Positions 16,322 through 25,680 of a DNA stretch of 64,000 bases are shown here, one piece after another. Origin of the DNA: CAKMMH01 sp927798255 (GTDB lineage: Bacteria; Bdellovibrionota_C; UBA2361; CAKMMH01). Under the pieces are notes generated by a model that saw nothing but the letters and a program-made list of their open reading frames with translations, was not told the DNA's origin and did no database searches. The stretch lies in assembly GCA_034180415.1 (NCBI GenBank), contig JAXFOK010000037.1:1-64000 (forward strand), given 5' to 3'. The position numbers and the translations under genes were made by a program. The first letter of the stretch is position 1, and each line of letters opens with the position of its first letter.

Positions 16322-17620
16322 TTATTGCCCAGTAACTGCTATTACTGTTTTCCAAAGTTCCCCTTCTTCCCTAACTTGTTTCTTTTTTCCTATCATCATT
16401 TTAATTGGAATGTAAACAAAGTGTTCATTAATTATTCCTACTGCCATATTTGTTCTTCCTGTCATTGCAGCATGTACTGCGTTTTGTCCAAGTACAAGAC
16501 AAAACTCTGAATCACTAGGGTCTGCAAGTTGGTTTCTAATAATATAACTTGGGTCTATATATTTTACTGTATGGTCAATTCCTCTTTTTGTTAAATATTC
16601 TTTTATCTTTTCTTTTAACAAAAGTCCGATATCTCCCATCTTTTGATTTCCAGATAAATCTTTTCCTAATTTTTCTTTATCAAAATATTTTTGTCCAGCT
16701 CCTTCTGCTACAACAATTACAGCGTGATGTTTCCTAAGAAGTCTTTTTTCTAGTTGCATTAATAGCCCATTCTCACCTTCAAGCTCAAAATCGACTTCTG
16801 GAATTAAACAAAAGTTAACATTACTAGAAGCAAGTGTCACATGTGTTGCAATAAACCCTGATTCTCGCCCCATAAGTTTAACGATTCCAACGCCATTATA
16901 TGCGGCCCTTGCCTCGGCATGTGCAGAATTTACTGCAGTTCTTGCCTCTCCTACGGCCGTTATAAAACCAAAGCTCCTACTTGTCCAACATATGTCATTA
17001 TCAATTGTTTTTGGAATTCCTATAACTGAAATTTTTAAATCTCTTTCTTTTATTCTATTTGCAAGAGCCATTCCACCTTTTAAGGTACCATCTCCTCCTA
17101 TTACAAATAAAATATTAACACCATACTGTAAAAGTGTATCAATCATATCATCAGGGTCTTGAGGTCCTCTAGATGTTCCTAAAATTGTACCACATAAATC
17201 TCCAACATCTTTTACTGAATCTTCTGTAAGCTCAATTGGTGGATATTTAGATTTTGAGCTTATTCCTTTATATCCATACATGAATCCAAGGACTTTTTTT
17301 ACTTTATAAAGTTTTAGTGCAGTGATACTCACAGCCTGTATCACATCATTAAGCCCAGGGCAAAGTCCACCACAAGTTACTATTCCACATACTGTTTCTT
17401 TAGGGTCAAAAAATATTTTTTCTTGAGGGCCAGCTTTTTCAAACATTGGTATTTCACCAAGGGTTTTTAAATGATAGTCAAACTCCTCTTTTCTACTATA
17501 AACTATAACTCTTTCATCAGGTGACAAGTAATTTACCTTCTTTGAACATAAAGGCGATTTTATATTGCATTCACCTAAAACTTCGATACTTGTGTCTTTA
17601 ATGTTTTTAATTTTTTCCAT
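16322..17620 (-). CDS. pfk: 6-phosphofructokinase, group II (ATP or pyrophosphate dependent)
   Basis: Phosphorylates fructose 6-phosphate in glycolysis. The protein is about 432 residues from the ATG at 17620; an in-frame ATG at 17686 would add 22 low-complexity residues and has no better ribosome-binding site. Blocks seen: GIVTCGGLCPGLNDVIQ, GGDGT, GIPKTIDNDI, MGRESGFIA and AEGAGQ. The position equivalent to E. coli Gly104 is Gly (GGDGT), as in ATP users; PPi enzymes have Asp there. The position equivalent to Gly124 is Lys (PKTIDND), as in PPi enzymes and in plant- and trypanosome-like ATP enzymes. So ATP use is more likely, but the donor is not certain. It is divergent from the lipoprotein gene at 17713. 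Confidence 0.9.
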   Translation of the reverse strand: MEKIKNIKDTSIEVLGECNIKSPLCSKKVNYLSPDERVIVYSRKEEFDYHLKTLGEIPMFEKAGPQEKIFFDPKETVCGIVTCGGLCPGLNDVIQAVSITALKLYKVKKVLGFMYGYKGISSKSKYPPIELTEDSVKDVGDLCGTILGTSRGPQDPDDMIDTLLQYGVNILFVIGGDGTLKGGMALANRIKERDLKISVIGIPKTIDNDICWTSRSFGFITAVGEARTAVNSAHAEARAAYNGVGIVKLMGRESGFIATHVTLASSNVNFCLIPEVDFELEGENGLLMQLEKRLLRKHHAVIVVAEGAGQKYFDKEKLGKDLSGNQKMGDIGLLLKEKIKEYLTKRGIDHTVKYIDPSYIIRNQLADPSDSEFCLVLGQNAVHAAMTGRTNMAVGIINEHFVYIPIKMMIGKKKQVREEGELWKTVIAVTGQ

Positions 17621-17712
17621 ATAATAATAAATATCGGTAAGATTTAAATATTTTTTTACAACAATTTTAAATAATAAACAACTCACTGTTTTTATTATAA
17701 AAAGGTAACTAA

Positions 17713-19155
17713 ATGAAGTTTTCTAAAATTATTTTTTTAATCTCAGTTCTATTTTTATTTATATCTTGCACAAATTCTAATTTAAGGTACGCCTTAGATG
17801 CAGAAAAAAGTGGTGACACCAATAATGCAATAAAACATTTTGACAAGTATCTTAATGAAAATTCAAACGGTAAAATTATAAAAACATCAAATAAAAAAAT
17901 TAATGCTTTGCAGGCTAAAAGTTTAGCCCATAAAATTGATATGACACTTGAGAATCAAGAAGATTCACTTAGTGCTGATGATTTAAGAAAATTACTTAAA
18001 AAAATAAAAAATTATTCTTTCTTAGATCCTGATGATATTATTTTTAGTTTAACAAGATCAAGAATCAATGAACGATTAGATATCATCAAAAATGAATGCC
18101 AAAGTTTAGAAAATATACTAAACATATTTTTAGAAAACAAAGAAAATTTTAAAGCATATAAGACATTTAATTTTATAAAAGAAAAAGATAATAAGTATCT
18201 TGTTGCACCACTTACAGAAATTAAAATTATTGATATTTATGTAAAAAACAACGAAAAAAATTTCTTTAAAAATTTAAACAACAATGATTTTGAAACAGCC
18301 TCTGAGTTTGTGCAAAGTATTGATGAGCAATATTTTAATGAAAATCATAAAAATGAACTTAAAGAAAAATATAGTAAAATATTAAATAAAAAAGCACTTC
18401 CCATCATTAACAATTACATTAAAGAAAAGAAATTTCTTAACGCATATTACATTAACAACACCACTTTAAAAGATGAAAAAATAACTAAAAAAATTAAAAA
18501 AGAATTAAAAAATTCTTTAATTAATGAAGATGGAAAAATCGATGTCCAAAATTTTCTTACTTTAGAAGGATATTTAATAATCAACCCTAAACTTAAACCA
18601 CTTGTAGAAAAAGAGTATTATGAATATATCGATAATATTACGCTACCTACTACTAATCTTTCATTTATTCTTAAAAATTTTAAATTAAAAAAAGACCTTT
18701 ATCTTGATTTAAAATCGACATTAAAAGATGCAATATTAGAAATGACAATTCCTGTAAAAATCAAAAATAGTAATAGTAAAGATGTAGATTACGCTATTGA
18801 ACTTGAAACATATAAGCTTGAAGAAGACACCTTAAAAGCTAAAGTTAACATTAGTAGGTTAAGACCTAAATATGAAAATATAATAATTCAAAATGTTTCA
18901 TCACCTTATGATAAAGAGCTAGAAAATAATAGCATTAATAAATTAACTAAAAAAATCATGAGAGTTGTAAGACAAAATGTTAAAGTTGATGCATTAACAA
19001 TGTTAAAATCTGCAAGATATTATTTAACTAAAAATGATTTTAAAAATTTTAAAAACACAACAAATAAATTAATATTATTAAATCAAATCGATCCTTTTTG
19101 TGAAGATTTAAAATTAAAATTAATAAACTTATTATCAGAATATGAGGTTAAATGA
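17713..19155 (+). CDS. Large lipoprotein, helical, unknown function
   Basis: A 480-residue lipoprotein: signal peptide MKFSKIIFLISVLFLFISC with the lipid Cys at about 19. Near residue 25-45 there is a TPR-like start (YALDAEKSGDTNNAIKHFDK). The rest is Lys/Asn-rich and mostly helical, with a more beta-like part around 335-420 (VDYAIELETYKLEEDTLKAK). I recognise no family. It ends by overlapping the fmt start codon (ATGA), so it is translationally coupled to fmt, which says little about its own role. Confidence 0.7.
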   Translation: MKFSKIIFLISVLFLFISCTNSNLRYALDAEKSGDTNNAIKHFDKYLNENSNGKIIKTSNKKINALQAKSLAHKIDMTLENQEDSLSADDLRKLLKKIKNYSFLDPDDIIFSLTRSRINERLDIIKNECQSLENILNIFLENKENFKAYKTFNFIKEKDNKYLVAPLTEIKIIDIYVKNNEKNFFKNLNNNDFETASEFVQSIDEQYFNENHKNELKEKYSKILNKKALPIINNYIKEKKFLNAYYINNTTLKDEKITKKIKKELKNSLINEDGKIDVQNFLTLEGYLIINPKLKPLVEKEYYEYIDNITLPTTNLSFILKNFKLKKDLYLDLKSTLKDAILEMTIPVKIKNSNSKDVDYAIELETYKLEEDTLKAKVNISRLRPKYENIIIQNVSSPYDKELENNSINKLTKKIMRVVRQNVKVDALTMLKSARYYLTKNDFKNFKNTTNKLILLNQIDPFCEDLKLKLINLLSEYEVK

Positions 19156-20096
19156 CAGAAAAAATAAACGTGCTTTTTTTTGGCACACCTGATTATTCAG
19201 TAAAAACACTAGATTCTCTTTTTAATAAGAAAAATATTAATATTGTTGGCGTAATTACCAAAGAGGATAAGCCTCAAGGACGAGGTCAAAAGCTTACGCC
19301 TTCTCCTTGCAAAGATTATGCATTAAAACATAATATCCCTTGTTTTACGCCACATAGTTTAAGAAAAGAATTAGATAGCTTTTATGATTTTTGTAAAGAG
19401 CGAAGTCCTATTGATATTTCAGTAGTTATAGCTTATGGTCAAATTCTTCCAAAGGAAGTTTTAGAATATCCAAAACATGGCTCAGTAAATTTACATGCAT
19501 CAATATTACCTCATTTAAGAGGCGCAGCTCCAATTCAGCGTGCAATTATACAAGGTGACACAGAAACGGGAGTTTGTCTCATGAAAATGGACGAGGGGTT
19601 AGACACAGGAGATGTTTTTGTTGAAGAAAAAGTTAAAATTGATGACACTACTACATTTTTTTCATTATATGAAGAGCTTTCTTCATTAAGTGCAAAAATA
19701 ATTTGTGAAAATATTGAAAAAGTAATAAATAATGAAATTTTTGCCAAAAAGCAATCATCAGAAAATGAAAGTTATGCAAATAAAATTTTAAAAGATGAAG
19801 CAATAATAAACTGGAGTGAAGATTCTCATAAAATTTTAAGATTAATAAATGCGATGGACCCAATTTTTGGCGCTTATACGATGTTTAATGAAAAACGGTT
19901 AAAACTTTTTTGTCCAAAATTAGAAAGTTTTAATAATAATGATTATAAAGATTTTAATAATGGTGACATCGTAAAATTTGAAAAAGATTATATATCATTT
20001 AAATGTCACGATGCTCTTTTAAATATTTATGAAGTACAGCTTGAAGGCAAAAAACGCATGAAAGCTTCAGAATTTATGCAAGGAGTCAAAGGTTAA
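19152..20096 (+). CDS. fmt: Methionyl-tRNA formyltransferase
   Basis: Formylates initiator Met-tRNA with 10-formyltetrahydrofolate. The 314-residue length is typical. The N-terminal domain opens with VLFFGTPDYSVKTLDSL and carries the catalytic block SVNLHASILPHLRGAAPI (Asn and His of the active site and the LRG loop) and MDEGLDTGDV with the catalytic Asp. The C-terminal OB-like domain is shorter and divergent but present (AIINWSEDSHKILRLINAMD). The start overlaps the previous stop codon as ATGA. def, its usual neighbour, is not here. Confidence 0.95.
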   Translation: MTEKINVLFFGTPDYSVKTLDSLFNKKNINIVGVITKEDKPQGRGQKLTPSPCKDYALKHNIPCFTPHSLRKELDSFYDFCKERSPIDISVVIAYGQILPKEVLEYPKHGSVNLHASILPHLRGAAPIQRAIIQGDTETGVCLMKMDEGLDTGDVFVEEKVKIDDTTTFFSLYEELSSLSAKIICENIEKVINNEIFAKKQSSENESYANKILKDEAIINWSEDSHKILRLINAMDPIFGAYTMFNEKRLKLFCPKLESFNNNDYKDFNNGDIVKFEKDYISFKCHDALLNIYEVQLEGKKRMKASEFMQGVKG

Positions 20097-20604
20097 TAAT
20101 ATATCACAATATAGGTTTCTGGTATCAGGAATCAGGGTTTCAGGTAATTAGTAGCTGATGTCTGGTAGCAGAATGCCGATAGCTCAATGCTGATATCAGA
20201 TGACCAGTTTCCTGTTACTAGTTTTCCAGATTCTGTTATCTGTTTTCCTGTAACCTGAATTTCTTAGACAATCGGAATATCCTCGTGAATGTCGCTAACG
20301 CGAACATTCCCGAGTCTACCCCTGCAGCCTCACTTCGTTCGTCTACATTCTGCCCTAGCGCCGCATGCTAACTCATGCTCTAATAACGGGGTTTTGCCTC
20401 AAAATTCTTGCAATTCAAAATCAAATCGCAAATACCTCGTAATTTCTCGAATCAAATGTACATTTTGTGCAAAAATTTTGAGTACCATTACCCACAAAAG
20501 GTCGGATTTGCAGGGCTATTTGACCAAAAACATACCTTTTTAAAGTTTTTTATTATTATTTCCGACAATATCCTACAGTGTGTATGTAAAGGAGGAAATC
20601 TATC
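20097..20604. repeat. Repeat-rich intergenic region, 508 bp
   Basis: Bases 20110-20270 are the degenerate tatcagg/ctgttac words seen in other spacers. Bases 20280-20420 are GC-rich, with a small hairpin GAATGT-cgctaacgcga-ACATTC at about 20288-20310. Bases 20444-20482 carry a dispersed repeat also found near 63814. The frames in it look like translated repeat and I do not accept them as genes. Confidence 0.6.
20444..20482. repeat. 39-bp dispersed repeat, copy 1
   Basis: Begins TTCTCGA and ends TGTGCAAAAATTTTGAG. It matches 34 of 39 positions of the copy at 63814-63852. Both copies lie in GC-richer intergenic patches. Confidence 0.75.
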
Positions 20605-21465
20605 ATGTGGATTATACTTGCAGCGCTTGCTGCTGTGTGCCAAGCATCAACAGATGCATTATATAAAAAGAATTTACGAAATACTAAGTTAAACGGAATA
20701 TCTCTTTGTTTAGGTACTTATATTTTTGCTGTACTATTTTTATTACCTATCGCATTATTAAATATCCCTGAGCATATAGGAAAAACTTTTTATTACATAA
20801 TTCCTGTAATTGGTGTTCTTGATTCACTTGCAATGTTTTTTTATATGAAATCATTAAAAACAGGAGACCTTGGGAATGTAATCCCACTTCAAACAACTAC
20901 TCCTTTGTTTGCTTTATTTTTTGCACCATTATTTTTAGATGAACATATTACTATTATTGGTGTCATTGGAATTTTATTAATGACATTAGGAATATATTGT
21001 TTAAATATTAAAGATTTAAAAAAGAATTATTTTTCACCTTTCAAATCAGTTTTTACAAAAAAAGAAAACAGATACATGTTAACAACAGCATTAATTTGGA
21101 GTTTTACAACATGCCTCCATAAAATCGGAATGCAAAACTCAAATCCAATTTTTTGGTTATTATTTGCAAGAATTCCTCTTTTAATTTTTTTCTTAATCGT
21201 ATTTATTCTTAAAAAAGAAAATTTTAACGTTATTAAAAATAATCTACATTCATTTACGATACTTGGATTTTTAAATGCCATAACTACATATTTTTATTAC
21301 ATTTCATTCTTTATAGGAATTACTGTTTATGCAATGGTAATAAAAAGAACAAGTGTTCTGATAAGTATAGCACTTGGCGCTTATCTTTATAAAGAATTAA
21401 ATGTAAAAGAACACGTTATAGGTGCAACTATTATGATTGCTGGATGTTTGTGTATAGCAATATAA
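20605..21465 (+). CDS. EamA/DMT-family membrane transporter
   Basis: A 286-residue inner-membrane permease of the drug/metabolite transporter superfamily. Ten membrane helices in two five-helix EamA repeats can be traced; the repeats show the family-type turns GDLGNVIPLQTTTPLFALF (first half) and YAMVIKRTSVLISIALGAYL (second half), the latter followed by KELNVKEHVIGATIMIAG. It has a strong AGGAGG ribosome-binding site seven to ten bases before the ATG. The substrate cannot be predicted. It is a single gene, with a MITE-like element just downstream. Confidence 0.85.
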   Translation: MWIILAALAAVCQASTDALYKKNLRNTKLNGISLCLGTYIFAVLFLLPIALLNIPEHIGKTFYYIIPVIGVLDSLAMFFYMKSLKTGDLGNVIPLQTTTPLFALFFAPLFLDEHITIIGVIGILLMTLGIYCLNIKDLKKNYFSPFKSVFTKKENRYMLTTALIWSFTTCLHKIGMQNSNPIFWLLFARIPLLIFFLIVFILKKENFNVIKNNLHSFTILGFLNAITTYFYYISFFIGITVYAMVIKRTSVLISIALGAYLYKELNVKEHVIGATIMIAGCLCIAI

Positions 21466-21484
21466 GGAAGATTTCTTTTATTAG

Positions 21485-21613
21485 AGAAACTCTGATTAAT
21501 TAGAATATTATAAATTTTAGTCGACTCCTGCGTGTAATAGCCCCCACGGGGTCGTGTGTATTAGTGATTTTTTTATATCTCTTGTGCAATATTTTGAATT
21601 AGTAAGTGTTTTC
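21485..21613. mobile_element. MITE-like element, short copy, with terminal inverted repeats
   Basis: Left end AGAAACTCTGATTAAT (21485-21500) and right end ATTAGTAAGTGTTTTC (21598-21613) are imperfect inverted repeats and match the ends of the element at 51296-51501. It is flanked by TTAG (21481-21484) and TTAA (21614-21617), compatible with a YTAR target duplication of IS5-type transposases. It has no coding capacity. The right target TTA is the stop codon of gspK on the minus strand. Confidence 0.6.
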
Positions 21614-22747
21614 TTAAAAAATTAATTCTCTATCAATAACTTTAGCACCATTTTTTGATGATGCATTTTGATTACTTTGAGGATCATTAGGATTTTGATT
21701 TCGTCTTGTAACACCTTTTTGAATTATAGAACGAACTCTTGATGTAGAATTTCCAATAGTAACTGATGCTATAACTTCCCAATAATTACTCGTAGTTGTA
21801 AAAAAATTATTTGGAAAAATTTTATGAACTTCAACCCCTAATTGACTAAAAAATGTCATAACATCATTAGGAGATTTAAAAGGATCATCACTACTTTGCC
21901 TACTAAGAATTTCATTTACATCAATATTTGCACTTTGATATTTTGTTGCATATTCAGCAAAAATATTTAACAAGTCACCTGAAACATAATTAATATTAAT
22001 ATTGTACTCTCTTTGATTAGCAATAGTATTTATACAAAAATACGGCGCAATCGCATTAACTCTATTCATATTAAATCTCGGAATCGTATATAAGGTACTT
22101 AAATTTGTAATTATTCCCCCTTTCCACAATTTTTTAACGTTATCATCGTGTATTTGATTTTCAATTCCTTGAGCGATACATGTCGAACAACCTTCATCAT
22201 CAGAATCTAGAAAATCAGCAATATTTGTAACTAATTGTTCATTAGTAAAATTAGAATTTGGTAAAATGCTAGATGTATCCTCACCTTCAATATTCTCAAG
22301 ATTTAAATATTCAAAAAGAGTAGTTAAAATTTGTTGTCTTTTAATATCTCTATCAAGATTTGAAAAATTTAAAAATGCATTACATGGAACAATTTGCATA
22401 CTAGCCTTTACCCCTGGAAGAGGGATTTGGATAAAGCTTGATACATCTTGCGAGGAAGCAAATATAGCCTGCGCATCAGCAAGAGAAGAAGTCAAATCAA
22501 CATACTTAGCGTCGTAATTATTTGTATCGTTATTTAAAAGCACAATTGCTAAAGATTCCATCGATTTTAAAAGATATTCTGATTGAGTTGCACGAGTGAA
22601 ATTAGCATTCTGCTGTGAAGTTATCATTGTAGAATAACTTAAATTTACAATTAAAATTGTAACTAAAGCTATTATAAAAGTTACTAATAATAACGCTACA
22701 CCATTACTTTTAGCAAATTTGTTCTTTCGAGAAGGTATGTTTTCCAT
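21614..22747 (-). CDS. gspK: Type II secretion minor pseudopilin GspK
   Basis: Tip protein of the type II secretion pseudopilus; it starts pseudopilus assembly in the periplasm. The 377 residues begin with a prepilin-like peptide in which a basic stretch (SRKNKFAKSNG) is followed by the hydrophobic helix VALLLVTFIIALVTILIVNL. The next part, TSQQNANFTRATQSEYLLKS, is the conserved N-terminal helix of GspK, and the large alpha domain includes TNEQLVTNIADFLDSDDEGC, as in the family. Other gsp genes are not in the window. Its start overlaps the upstream small gene by 38 bases. A MITE-like element abuts the stop codon. Confidence 0.85.
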   Translation of the reverse strand: MENIPSRKNKFAKSNGVALLLVTFIIALVTILIVNLSYSTMITSQQNANFTRATQSEYLLKSMESLAIVLLNNDTNNYDAKYVDLTSSLADAQAIFASSQDVSSFIQIPLPGVKASMQIVPCNAFLNFSNLDRDIKRQQILTTLFEYLNLENIEGEDTSSILPNSNFTNEQLVTNIADFLDSDDEGCSTCIAQGIENQIHDDNVKKLWKGGIITNLSTLYTIPRFNMNRVNAIAPYFCINTIANQREYNININYVSGDLLNIFAEYATKYQSANIDVNEILSRQSSDDPFKSPNDVMTFFSQLGVEVHKIFPNNFFTTTSNYWEVIASVTIGNSTSRVRSIIQKGVTRRNQNPNDPQSNQNASSKNGAKVIDRELIF

Positions 22748-23075
22748 TATCTAAAGATACGTCTTCTAACGCTTGACTAAACCTCTTTGATGATAAAATT
22801 TCCTTAGTATCATCTCTTAACATAAAAGATAAACCACTTATAATTGATACAATTCTTGATATCGACTCTACTTCATTTGTTTTTATTTTTTCACTTAATG
22901 TATTTGCAAGAGCACGTTGCTTAGAAAGTATTTCACTATATGTATCCATTCGATCTAACAAACTTTTAGAAGAATCCTTTGCAACCAAAATCTTTTTTGC
23001 ATTGTTTATAGCATTATCTAAATCATCCAAAGAAGCAAAAAGCTTGTTTAATGTATCTTCATTTATAAGTGACAT
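22710..23075 (-). CDS. Small helical protein upstream of gspK
   Basis: A 121-residue, charged, helical protein with no signal peptide. It looks like a coiled coil (NKLFASLDDLDNAINNAKKI and LSKQRALANTLSEKI). It overlaps the gspK start by 38 bases in another frame, so the two are probably co-translated and may work together, but I know no type II secretion component like it. The function is unknown. Confidence 0.6.
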   Translation of the reverse strand: MSLINEDTLNKLFASLDDLDNAINNAKKILVAKDSSKSLLDRMDTYSEILSKQRALANTLSEKIKTNEVESISRIVSIISGLSFMLRDDTKEILSSKRFSQALEDVSLDNGKHTFSKEQIC

Positions 23076-23369
23076 AGAACTACCCTATTAAAATATTATA
23101 AACAAAAATATTTATAAATGGCTTAGTATTAAAAAATTAACGATAAAGTACTAAAACCACCCTAGAATTGTATACGAAATTTTAAAATTTTTAAATATAT
23201 TTTTATTATGCTTAGCATTGAAAACCAATAAGAAGAACCTGATTTTTGAAATCATTTACGTTATTTTTAAAATTTTAAAACTGTTACATAAAAATTTTTT
23301 AAATTATTTTTCTTAATTTTATTAAATAAGTAGCTTGATCATATACATTTACAAATATATCATAATTAT

Positions 23370-24713
23370 GTGGCGAATAAAGAAAATAATATAAAAAACA
23401 TTGTCGAATCAAAGCTTTGTAATAGTTGTGGCGCCTGTATAGCAAGTTGTCCTTTTAATATTATAAAAAAAGATAACGATAATATTCCAAGAGTCTCCGA
23501 AGAAAATTGTATAAATTGCGGTATATGTAAGCAAGTTTGCCAAGGTACAGGGGTTGATTTCCTAAGATATTACGAAAAGTTCCATAAAAAACCATATAAT
23601 ATGGAAACCACACTTGGTGATTACCAAGGTGCTTATTTAAGTTTTGCAAACAATGATAATGTTAGACAAAAAGGCACAAGTGGAGGTTTCATAAAGGCAT
23701 TTTTAGTTTCTCTGCTTGAAACATCAAAAATTCAGGGGGCTATATTAATCTCAAGCGACGAAAAGGAATGTTTTAAAGCAAAAGCTATAGTGGCCCGAAG
23801 CAAAGAAGATATACTTAATACAGGAAAATCTAAATACTCTAGGAGCTTAACTTTAGATGTCTTAAAAGAAATAGAGAATGAAAGTGGAAAATTCGCTATC
23901 GTTGGACTTCCATGCCAAATACAAGCTCTTTGGAAAATTAGAAAACTAAATCCTAAAATTAATAATAGGATTTTAGTCACCATAGGGTTATTTTGTCACG
24001 CTCAAGTTGAAGTTGTAGCAAAAAGAATAATTTTTAAAAAGTTTGGATTAGATAAATTAAATATAAAAGAATACATCTCAAGATATGGCAAACACCCAGG
24101 AACTCCACATGTAAGACTAGAAAATGACGATATTATCCCTGTATATTTCCCAAAGAAAAAATTCTTTAGGCCGACATCTCATGAAGTACTAAATGTGATG
24201 TACCATCTCTACACTCCTAAAAGATGTATGTACTGTTTTGATGGCGCTTCAGAGCTTGCAGATATCTCAGTAGGAGATCCTTGGTTTAAAAAAAGGGATT
24301 TAAAAAATTTTAAAGACATAAAAAATATTAATTTTAATGATGGTTATAGCTTTGTTTTAGTAAGATCTGATATTGGTAACAAGCTTATAAACTTTGCTTT
24401 CGAAAATAACGCCATAAGTATAAAGGAATTACCAAAAGAAATTGCAGATAAATGTAATAAAAAAATGCTGAAATCAAAAAAATTAAGAGCATGGTATTTT
24501 ATTAAAAAAGAAGGAAAAGTTGATTTTGGTGATTATGAAAAATTAATTCCAAATTTATCTCAAGAAAAATTATTAAAACAAAGAATATCAAATATATTTC
24601 ACATATTATGTTTTTATCCGAGCATTAGAAATTTTATTTTAAAAATATTACTAAGTAATTTTGGTTATATATTTCTTTATATTAATAATTTAAAAAGAAA
24701 ATTTAAAAAATAA
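23370..24713 (+). CDS. FrhB/FdhB-type iron-sulfur flavoprotein of polysaccharide clusters
   Basis: A 447-residue protein of the coenzyme F420 hydrogenase/dehydrogenase beta-subunit family, which in many bacteria sits in surface-polysaccharide clusters with an unproven redox role. The N-terminus has two 4Fe-4S motifs, CNSCGACIASCPF and CINCGICKQVC. The FrhB-type body follows, with KGTSGGFIKAFLVSLLE, IVGLPCQIQALWKI, LFCHAQVE and CMYCFDGASELADISVGDPW. The start codon is GTG at 23370; an ATG two bases upstream is in another frame. A methyltransferase gene follows after 35 bases. Confidence 0.85.
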   Translation: MANKENNIKNIVESKLCNSCGACIASCPFNIIKKDNDNIPRVSEENCINCGICKQVCQGTGVDFLRYYEKFHKKPYNMETTLGDYQGAYLSFANNDNVRQKGTSGGFIKAFLVSLLETSKIQGAILISSDEKECFKAKAIVARSKEDILNTGKSKYSRSLTLDVLKEIENESGKFAIVGLPCQIQALWKIRKLNPKINNRILVTIGLFCHAQVEVVAKRIIFKKFGLDKLNIKEYISRYGKHPGTPHVRLENDDIIPVYFPKKKFFRPTSHEVLNVMYHLYTPKRCMYCFDGASELADISVGDPWFKKRDLKNFKDIKNINFNDGYSFVLVRSDIGNKLINFAFENNAISIKELPKEIADKCNKKMLKSKKLRAWYFIKKEGKVDFGDYEKLIPNLSQEKLLKQRISNIFHILCFYPSIRNFILKILLSNFGYIFLYINNLKRKFKK

Positions 24714-24748
24714 TTTTTAGATTAAAATAATTTTATGAGTATTGTTTT

Positions 24749-25528
24749 ATGGATATAAAAAAAGATTTTGCAATAAAATTGTTTAAAAAATCCCCTTTAA
24801 AACAAAGAAAATTCAATGTCATTAAAAAGTTACTTCCAAATTACAACGATAAAGAATGTCTAGATATCGGTTCTGATAATGGCGTGATATCTTATTTACT
24901 AAGAAAAAATGGCGGAAAATGGTGTAGCGCTGATTTAGTACCTGAAACTGTAAAGCTTATTAAAGAATTAGTTAATGATAACGTTTTTGAAGTTAATGAT
25001 AAAAATCCATTCCCATTTGAAGATAAAAAATTTGATATAGTAGTAATTGTTGATTTTTTAGAACATGTAAATAATGATAAATTTGTAATAAACGAAATTA
25101 ATAGGATATTAAAAGATAACGGCGAACTTATAATCAATGTTCCTAACCCTATAAACGGACTTATTAGATTTTTAAAATTTAAAACAGGATACACTGATGC
25201 AGCTCACGGCCATGTAAGAGCAGGATATAATTTAAATGAAATAAAAGAATTAACAAAAGATTCATTTAGTGTCACAGAGTACAAAAAATATGGAAGATGT
25301 TTTTCTGATTTTGTGGATTTTTTGATTATTTTTGCCCTAAGAAAATTACAAGGGAATAAAGACACGAAAAAAGGAACGGTTGTCGGATCAAATGACATAA
25401 ACAAATACAAAAAAAGTTTTAAGATTTTTTCTTTAATTTACCCATTCTTAAAATTTGTTGTATTTTTAGATTCTATATTTTTCTTTTTACCAACAAATAT
25501 GTTAACCGTTAAATTAAAAAAGAAATGA
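24749..25528 (+). CDS. Class I SAM-dependent methyltransferase
   Basis: A 259-residue methyltransferase, probably acting on a surface sugar given its neighbour. Motif I is CLDIGSDNGVISYLL, the acidic post-I region CSADLVPETV, and motif II-like FDIVVIVDFLEHVNND followed by LKDNGELIINVPNP. The last 40 residues are hydrophobic (FSLIYPFLKFVVFLDSIFFF), suggesting membrane attachment. Its stop codon overlaps the ATG of a small ORF (ATGA). The substrate is unknown. Confidence 0.85.
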   Translation: MDIKKDFAIKLFKKSPLKQRKFNVIKKLLPNYNDKECLDIGSDNGVISYLLRKNGGKWCSADLVPETVKLIKELVNDNVFEVNDKNPFPFEDKKFDIVVIVDFLEHVNNDKFVINEINRILKDNGELIINVPNPINGLIRFLKFKTGYTDAAHGHVRAGYNLNEIKELTKDSFSVTEYKKYGRCFSDFVDFLIIFALRKLQGNKDTKKGTVVGSNDINKYKKSFKIFSLIYPFLKFVVFLDSIFFFLPTNMLTVKLKKK

Positions 25529-25680
25529 TTAATAATATCCCCCCCCACAAAGTGCAAGTGTCGAACACATCAAAGAGATATTATATCGAGTTCGATTTAC
25601 CATCTATAGAGATTGAACAAATCAAAATACATATGGCAAACACCATCGGAAATAGGTTCGAGATTGAACAAGTTTTATAA
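25525..25680 (+). CDS. 51-residue ORF containing a C8 tract, coupled to the methyltransferase
   Basis: The ATG at 25525 overlaps the methyltransferase stop as ATGA. The 51-residue product begins MINNIPPHKVQVSNTSKRYY and continues IEFDLPSIEIEQIKIHMANT. The tract of eight C at 25539-25546 lies in codons 5-7. The frame looks protein-like but short, and a second ORF in another frame overlaps its end. It may be a small gene, the start of a phase-variable gene, or a frameshifted remnant. Confidence 0.4.
   Translation: MINNIPPHKVQVSNTSKRYYIEFDLPSIEIEQIKIHMANTIGNRFEIEQVL

Noticed and set aside
20289..20692. 84- and 94-residue frames before the EamA gene
   Set aside because: They cover the GC-rich repeat patch and the dispersed 39-bp repeat; they look like translated repeat.
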